In this document: positions 57,999 through 64,000 of the stretch, one piece after another | Numbering within the stretch: position 1 is the stretch's first letter | Layout: every line of letters starts with the position of its first letter | Source of the DNA: Icerya purchasi | Taxonomy: Eukaryota; Arthropoda; Insecta; Hemiptera; Monophlebidae | Length of the DNA: 64,000 bases | Assembly (NCBI GenBank): GCA_039619475.1 | Contig: CM077115.1 | Location: 502,283,352-502,347,351 of the forward strand | Direction: 5' to 3' | Program-made: the position numbers and the translations under genes | Notes under the pieces: generated by a model | What the model saw: only the letters and a program-made list of their open reading frames with translations | What the model was told of the DNA's origin: nothing | Databases searched by the model: none

Positions 57999-59018
57999 TT
58001 AATCTGCGCGAATTGTACGTTGGCAGTCGATACAATCTTTTACTTTCATACAATTTCGAGTACTATGCAGAAATATATCGTCATCGAAATAATATTCTTC
58101 ATAATAATATTCTTCATCATTCTCATGTTCAAAACATGGTAGAAGTGATTTTATCGTATCATCCTGTTTTAGTCTATCTGGTAAAAATGTATAAATGCCC
58201 CCAACACAACTTGGAAATAACGTAATTATCATTTCTTTGGTGGTTGTAATGAACAACTGACTTAAATCATTTATATTGAGATTATTCATAAGCTTCAGCG
58301 GACGGATGACATGATCGTACCATGCATTCATCACCATAACGTTTTTCACCGCACAATGAAAACTATCATTCTCATTATGGTGTTTACAAGTTATCAAATT
58401 GCTTATACCAAAATACTCTTCATGTAGATTCTCAATACTAGATAATCGAAAGACTTGATCCATATTAACGATTTCGTAGTCTAAATTACGCAACAATTCA
58501 GACTTTTTGTTAAGTTCCATTAGTGTAAGTTTAGCATATACTATTAAAACATATACGCGAGCCCTCGGTTTTTGGGACAATATCGTGAATATATCGCGCG
58601 CGATGAATATTTCTTCACGACATGGAAATAATGAAGGGTTCTTCAAGTAATAACTCACTGAAGAACATTGTAAATGTGGCATTTTTGATGCATGCCATGC
58701 TCTGCTTGGCTTATACAGCGTATGCAAACATTTCCCTCCCGACATATCAATCATTGCTAGTTCAGTTACTCGAAACTCATAATCACAATCTATATGGACG
58801 CTGATATCTACAAAATATTCCGCTATATCCACTTGTTCTGATAATAATACAGGACCAACGATTTTACATACAAGGGATGTTGATTGTTCTGATGTATAAC
58901 CATCATCATTTTGCGGTGTTGGAGGTGAAGTATACGTATGCAAGTCGCTATCACTCGAAAAGGAATTCTGAATAAATTCGTCGGCTTTAATATCAATCGA
59001 TTCGGTATTGTTATTCAT
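57999..59018 (-). CDS. 339-aa protein, possible degenerate exonuclease fold, right arm
   Basis: Translation is identical to 47,607-48,626, with the same Glu86/Asp91 block, CKHH...HCAVKNV stretch and acidic tail. A one-base homopolymer difference between the arms lies outside the coding sequence, so neither copy is broken. Confidence 0.75.
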   Translation of the reverse strand: MNNNTESIDIKADEFIQNSFSSDSDLHTYTSPPTPQNDDGYTSEQSTSLVCKIVGPVLLSEQVDIAEYFVDISVHIDCDYEFRVTELAMIDMSGGKCLHTLYKPSRAWHASKMPHLQCSSVSYYLKNPSLFPCREEIFIARDIFTILSQKPRARVYVLIVYAKLTLMELNKKSELLRNLDYEIVNMDQVFRLSSIENLHEEYFGISNLITCKHHNENDSFHCAVKNVMVMNAWYDHVIRPLKLMNNLNINDLSQLFITTTKEMIITLFPSCVGGIYTFLPDRLKQDDTIKSLLPCFEHENDEEYYYEEYYFDDDIFLHSTRNCMKVKDCIDCQRTIRAD

Positions 59019-59460
59019 GTTTGATTACTGTTTTTTTAACTTTCTACTAAAAAATAGAAAATTATTACTTTTACCGTTACAGTAAATTTTTAATAATGCG
59101 TGAAGAACACAGATTCTACAAAATGAACACGTTTAACATAAAACTAATACTGCCTGCACGATCAGATCCGTTCAACAATCTACCTCAATGCATGCCTTTG
59201 AAAAGGGAGGGTTGTACCAGAAAAACCACATTCCTTTGGTTGTAGAGGTGTTTGAAAGACGCTGTCAAGGGGAGATGAAGATATGTGTGTTTGAGTGTAG
59301 GTGTGTACATGTAAACCGTTTTCTACAAAAGATATGAAGAGGAAGATCCTGTTTCAGCAGACTCAATAACATTGTCGCACGATCTAATACAACGGTATGG
59401 CAACATGCATGTAAGGTTATAAGCGACACACATTTACGCTACGATAGTGAGCATACATAT
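59019..59460 (-). promoter_or_regulatory. Upstream cassette of the 339-aa gene, right arm
   Basis: Inverted copy of 47,165-47,606. Confidence 0.6.
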
Positions 59461-61924
59461 TGGAGAAAAAATATAATACGAAAGATTTCGAAAAAAAAAA
59501 AATGTTAGAGTTAGAAAAAAAAACAACAAAAAAAAAAAATGAAATATTCTTAAACTAATAGAATCGAAAAAATTATTATGAATGATATGAGATCTAACGA
59601 TAGCAGATGAGTGTGTGCGAATGGATGGTGCGCTTTTGTGGTGGTTGTGACGATCAAGGAGTATGTGGAAAAAAAATATAAAAAGTATGTACAATCAGTA
59701 AATTGATTGCAAAAAGGTAGAAAGGTTTAAAGGTTACATTTGCTTATTTATTAGTAGAAAAGGTGCATGGACGCCTTAAATTAATCTTCTGCAAAATGAA
59801 TAAGATAACGGTACATCAATCAAGCTGGTTTTCATCGGGAGAGATTGTCCATTTTCACCATGCTTTCTAGAAAAGGTGTATACATGTCGTGAATTTGTAT
59901 GTTGTAAAAGGTCGTAAATAACGGTACATGACAGGCGCTTCAATAATGTTACAAACGACTGGTGAGGCGTGCGGGGAAATCTTAGACTGTGGAGCAGCGA
60001 TTAAATTTCTTGGAAATGTCGAGATCTGTGTTCGATGACGTTGATGTCTATTTTTTTATGTGCATGTGTGTGTATTTGAACGAGTCTAAAAAAATATTCT
60101 TCTAACGAATAACGGTAAATAGCGGGGGAGTATTGAGCGGTCAAAGGTTGATAGAAAGACGAGACGAATACACGAAGAGGTTGACTATACCTGGAAAAGG
60201 ACGATTAATGTTTATAGCAACAATATCGTCAATGAAAATAATAGTTCCTTCGTTTAATAATTATACTGAGATGTGTATAATATTAAAATTAGTTACGATG
60301 TTGATAAAAATTATTTAGTGTCCTGAGATTTTCTCTATCAAAATGTTAAAAGATGTAAAGTATGTATGACGGGGTGAATGTGTCGGAAAAATAATACCAG
60401 TAAAAATAATTAAAGATCGATAATTAAAAATTAAATATAATGCCTGTGTGTGTGTGTGGTATATGTGTGGGTCTGATGTGATATGCTCCCGCGGCTAATA
60501 CAGAAAAAAAAAATGTTCACGATTAATAAGGAACCTATCTGTGAGTGTGACAATATGGCGTGTATGTAAGTCTGGGAGGAGTTGAAAAATAAATAAAACA
60601 TATTATAATTGCTAGCGAAACGTGAATGCATGGAAATGGATGTCGTGCAAATAAAATCAAAAAAAAAATGTACGAACGGAAAAAAATTTCAAAAGACTTT
60701 TTGGAAAAATAATCTAACAATAATATACAATAATTGATAGTAAAATGGGTGTTGGAGGCAACATCTACACTTCTGCGAGAGTTGATTGATTGACTGGGTC
60801 TAGAACATATATTATGAAAGAATTGTAATTTGTGTAGAATGGATAGGGGTGGGAGAGGTAAATTATGAAACCGTGTTAAATAAAATTATACTCGATTTCA
60901 TTTTTGAATACATACATATGTCTTGAAAAAAATTATGAACGTTCGGGAGAAACGATCGGAAGCGAAAAAAAATATAGTTAGAATAATTCCATAATACTTG
61001 GAGTTGAAAAAAGTTATTATGATCGGTATGGGAACTAACGACGGCATGTATGTGCACATTCATCGCTTTGAAGACATTGTAGGATTTATTTTTAGAACCG
61101 GAGAAAAATAAAAATATTATGAACGGTCGGAAGAAATGATCAGAAACGAAAAAAATATACTTCGGCTATTTCTATAATATTTAGGCTCGAAAAATTATTA
61201 AGATCGATATGGAAACTAACTGTAGAAGATGTGTGCGCATTCATCGCATTGAAGACATTGTAGGATTTATTTTTAGAATCGGAGAAAAATAAAAATATTA
61301 TGAACGGTCAGAAGAAATGATCGGAAGTGAAGTAAATATATAATTGGAATAATTCCATAATACTTGGAGTTGCATAAAAGTTATTATGAACGGTATGGGA
61401 ACTAACGACAGCAGATGGTTGTGCGGGAATGGACGGTGAGCATTCATAGCGGTCACAGAAAAAAATAATTACCTCTCAATATGAGATGACGGATGCGTTG
61501 GGAACGTCGATCGGGGGTTTAATGCTCGTAGTAAAAGTAAATAGAATGTGATATATTCGATATTAAAACAACGGAATCGATCGGAAAAGAGGATGGAAGG
61601 GGTAAAGGAGACTAAGGATATTTTAGACTATAGAAATAATTGATTTGTTAATTTATAAATGTTTTGGATAACCGGTTAGGTTTAGACAACAGAGCAGTGA
61701 TTGGGTTATTATGTGAAAAAAATAATAATTAAAAAAAAGTAATCGCGATAGTATAAACGGACAACACGTGCGGGGGATCTGCGTGTGCGCTTTCGCGGAG
61801 AATAACGCTGTTAGATATATGTGTGGGATCGGGACGTGCATCTTGGAATATGGTAGTAAGATCGGTGAATCAGGAAAATAAAAAATTATGCTTCGACTAA
61901 TTTTATATTATGTATACTTAGACT
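59461..61924 (-). repeat. Right arm non-coding region with degenerate modules
   Basis: Mirror of 44,701-47,164, with the same modules in inverted orientation. Confidence 0.65.
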
Positions 61925-62978
61925 TTGACATATTAAAGAAATAATCGCGGTATCGGGAACGGAGCGCGTGTGTGCGCGGGATATCGCTGTGGACATCGGA
62001 ATATGTGGGGGATCGGCGCGTGCGCTTTCGCGACGGCGACCGGAGCGTGCGCGAGAACGAAATATACGTGTGTGAGGTGTAACGGAGGTGTTGGGTTAGA
62101 TTTACGCTTTAAATAATATATTGGGGTTAAATTTTGGAATTTTCTTACTTATAACCTGAATTTTGAAAAAAATTGCGGTAACGGAGCGGGCGGGTGGGGT
62201 CAGCGGAGACTTGGGTTACTTTCGGGCATTAATTAATATACTTATGCTAATTAATAATCGGTTCTGTTTATCAGAAACGAGCATGACGCATACGAGGGAA
62301 TTTTGGAGACGGAGCGTTCGTGTGTGTGTGTGTGTGTGATATCGCGGCGTATATCGGAATATGCGTGGGATCGGCGCGTGCGCTTTCGCGACGGCGACCG
62401 GAGCGTGTGCGGGATCGAAATATACATGTGAGAGGTGTGAACTGGAGTTATAGGTTAGATTTACGCTTTAAATAATATATTGGGGTTAAATTTTGGAATT
62501 TTCTTACTTAGGTCCTGAATTTTGAAAAAAATTGCGGTTACGGAGCGACGGGAGGGGCCAGCGGAGACTTGGGTTACTTTCGAACATTAATTAATATACT
62601 TATGTTAATTAATAATCGGATCGGTTTATCGGAAACGAGCGGGACGCGTACAGGGGAATTTCGGAGAAATTTGGGGAACTTGGGGGAACTTTCAGCACCT
62701 GGACACTAATTGGGGTTACTTGCGCCCCCGAATAACTCTTTGGACAGTTTATTGACCTCGGGACACAGTTTGGACGTTCGGTTTATCGGAAACGAGCGGG
62801 AACCGTCCGGGGGAAACTCGGAAGAATCGGGGGAAACTTGGGTGAATTTTGAACACCTGGACATGAATTGGGGTGAATTTCGTGTTCGGATTACCGGTCT
62901 GGGGTGAATTTTCGACTCCGGGACAGGAATTGGGGTTCGGATTAGCGGACCTTCCAGTCCCCGCTTTTAATGACTACT
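61925..62978 (-). repeat. Terminal and subterminal repeat block, right
   Basis: Inverted copy of 43,647-44,700 with the same two 358-bp units and terminal modules. Confidence 0.9.
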
Positions 62979-62984
62979 GCATTG
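62979..62984 (+). repeat. 6-bp target-site duplication, right copy
   Basis: gcattg directly after the element's last bases aatgactact, matching 43,641-43,646. Confidence 0.9.
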
Positions 62985-63168
62985 TCCTATGGATGTATAA
63001 TCTGGAATACAATAATGATTTAATTCCCCTTCGTATAACCAGGTTTCTGTGAGAATTATTATGTCGTACTGCGTGTCACAATTAGATAAAAAAATTCAAA
63101 ATTCATCAAAATTTTGGGCGGACACTATTAATATTAAGTGTGAATAATTTAATTTCTGAATACATCAT
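62979..63168 (-). pseudogene. LINE endonuclease, N-terminal part
   Basis: Starts at ATG 63,168 (MYSEIKLFTLNINSVRPKI after the initial Met). After a one-base loss in an eight-base homopolymer it continues as YDIIILTETWL, the catalytic Glu block, and CIPDYTSIGQC. The last codons end exactly in the 6-bp duplication that also starts the other half at 43,646. The two halves thus belonged to one frame. Confidence 0.85.
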
Positions 63169-63195
63169 TAAAAGGTGCTATGAATAATATTGTAT

Positions 63196-63850
63196 TTAAG
63201 CGGATTTGAAATAATTACGTGCTATTATAAAATTAGTAACTTGAAACCCACGGATAAAACAAGAACCACCATTATTAAATAATGAAATTTCATTTAAGGT
63301 AAAATTAGGTAACATATAGTCCCACACGTGCATTAATAATAACAATAGAAAAAATGAAATATTTAAGACAAGAATGTCAACCAAGTGCAACATACCCAAA
63401 ACGGAATCTAAAGGACCCGAAGAATTATACGTAACTGAAATTTCCAAAATGAAAATAGAAATAAAATTCATTGTAAGATGGTAGTTAGAAAGTAAACAAG
63501 AACCACCAATATTAAAAAATAGAATTTCATTTAAAATAAAATTAGGTGACATATAGTCCCACACGTGCATTAGAAATGACGACAGAAAAGATGAGCTGTT
63601 TACGATAAGAATAACAACCAAGTGCAACATACCCAAAATGGAATCTAAAGGACCCGAAGAATTATACGTTAATAAAGTTTTAAAAATAGGAATAAAATCC
63701 AATATACGATGGTAGTCTAGAAATGTGGTATTAGTAATACTAGTAATTAGTAGTAATGGAAAAGAGATATTATATAAAAAAGAAATAAGAAGAAAATGTT
63801 TTCTCCACACATGCGTTAGCGATATCGAAAAAAATAGTATTAATGTTTAA
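63196..63850 (-). repeat. Tandem monomers at the LINE 5' end (period about 240 bp)
   Basis: The word atatagtccc recurs at 63,314 and 63,551 (237 apart). A third, diverged unit is seen at 63,804-63,840 (ccacacatgcgttag). They lie directly upstream of ORF2, as 5'-UTR promoter monomers do in some LINEs. Because 237 is a multiple of three, one 204-codon hydrophobic frame (63,196-63,810, -) stays open through two units and repeats TYNSSGPLDS, LGMLHLV, HVWDYM and NGGSC at 79-residue spacing. Whether it is translated cannot be told from the sequence. Confidence 0.6.
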
Positions 63851-64000
63851 AATAAAAAAAAAAAAAATAAATTTTATTAGAATATTTTTTCAGAAATTTG
63901 AATTACAAGAAAATTACTAAAGAATCCGGCAGCAAGACAATCTCTCGGTGTGTTATTGGAAATATTATTTACACTCAAATTTTAAATTCTCACTGACTAT

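Larger units (their letters stand above)
43647..62978. mobile_element. 19.3-kb palindromic Maverick/Polinton-related element
   Basis: Seen: the two ends are exact inverted copies starting AGTAGTCATTAAAAGCGGGG, the inverted identity runs inwards for about 9.33 kb on each side, and a central AT satellite of about 670 bp separates the arms. A 6-bp duplication flanks it and the host LINE frame is restored across the site. Each arm has two genes reading towards the centre. Known: Mavericks/Polintons are 15-20 kb or so, make 6-bp duplications and commonly begin with AG. Inferred: the 282-aa product carries a domain associated with their DNA polymerase, so this is a relative that lost polymerase, integrase, ATPase, protease and capsid genes (none seen) and must rely on a complete element. 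IS3EU- and Dada-type transposons also give about 6-bp duplications and are not excluded by that alone. Confidence 0.7.
53645..62978 (-). repeat. Right arm of the giant palindrome
   Basis: Inverted copy of 43,647-52,975. Both genes translate identically to those in the left arm. Confidence 0.95.
40964..63850 (-). mobile_element. Nearly intact LINE split by the palindromic element
   Basis: This Jockey/CR1-type LINE runs on the - strand: 5' monomers (63,200-63,850), ORF2 start (63,168), endonuclease (63,168-62,979 and 43,646-42,879), RT (42,826-41,036) and oligo-A tail (T run at 40,964-40,981). Without the 19,332-bp insertion and one 6-bp duplication the copy is about 3.55 kb. Only two lesions were found in ORF2, both one-base contractions of homopolymers (+ strand A run at about 63,090 and T run at about 42,900), so it was young when it was hit. 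No RNase H domain is present. Confidence 0.85.

Noticed and set aside
43647..62978. The palindrome as a pure assembly artefact
   Set aside because: Different flanks on the two sides, a 6-bp duplication, the restored LINE frame and real differences near the satellite argue for a true insertion. Read-level checks would still be useful.
43647..62978. A full autonomous Maverick or an endogenous virus genome
   Set aside because: No polymerase core, integrase, ATPase, protease or capsid-type gene is visible in either arm.
1..64000. CRISPR arrays, bacterial operons, rRNA or tRNA genes
   Set aside because: No regular repeat-spacer array, no bacterial gene organisation and no complete rRNA/tRNA was seen. 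The only tRNA-like sequence is the SINE head at about 16,827-16,877.

Overview
The window looks like an AT-rich arthropod (probably insect) chromosome segment made almost entirely of transposable elements. No conserved host exon could be recognised. The organism call rests on the mix of element types: R1-clade, RTE-like, Jockey/CR1-like and RNase H-bearing LINEs, a Penelope-like element, a Ty3-like gag, Harbinger, piggyBac and mariner remnants, and a tRNA-derived SINE.

Positions 1-40,900 are a graveyard of nested, mostly broken elements. The + strand carries several decayed RNase H-bearing LINEs that share a short 3' tail. The - strand carries an R1-clade LINE with a gag-like ORF1 (8.5-13.2 kb), two copies of one CR1/Jockey-like LINE (4.7-6.3 and 23.9-25.4 kb), a Penelope-like element with a GIY-YIG domain (6.9-7.7 kb) and a Ty3-like gag. 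Between them are a Harbinger transposase split by a SINE (16.3-17.1 kb), a short piggyBac derivative with subterminal palindromes (28.36-29.60 kb), an internally deleted mariner (37.16-38.28 kb) and several hairpin repeats.

Positions 40,964-63,850 are the highlight. A nearly intact LINE on the - strand is interrupted inside its endonuclease by a 19,332-bp insertion (43,647-62,978) that is almost entirely one palindrome: two arms of about 9.33 kb around a roughly 670-bp AT satellite. It is bounded by a 6-bp target-site duplication (gcattg), its ends read AGT...ACT, and conceptual removal of the insertion plus one duplication rejoins the LINE reading frame. Each arm carries the same two genes, pointing towards the centre. 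One encodes 282 aa and matches the conserved region that precedes the polymerase domain in arthropod Maverick/Polinton-type DNA polymerase B proteins, but has no polymerase domain. The other encodes 339 aa and may be a degenerate exonuclease-like protein. Both genes have a closely similar upstream cassette of about 450-550 bp and a related N-terminal peptide of about 20 residues. Element size, 6-bp duplication, AG terminus and the polymerase-associated domain together suggest a non-autonomous, fully palindromic relative of Mavericks/Polintons. I infer that it arose as an inverted dimer or by extension of the terminal repeats to the whole element. It is the best candidate here for something undescribed.

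The arms are nearly identical. The differences I found are homopolymer lengths, single substitutions, and more divergence next to the central satellite. The two LINE frameshifts are also one-base homopolymer contractions, so residual sequencing error must be considered for those.
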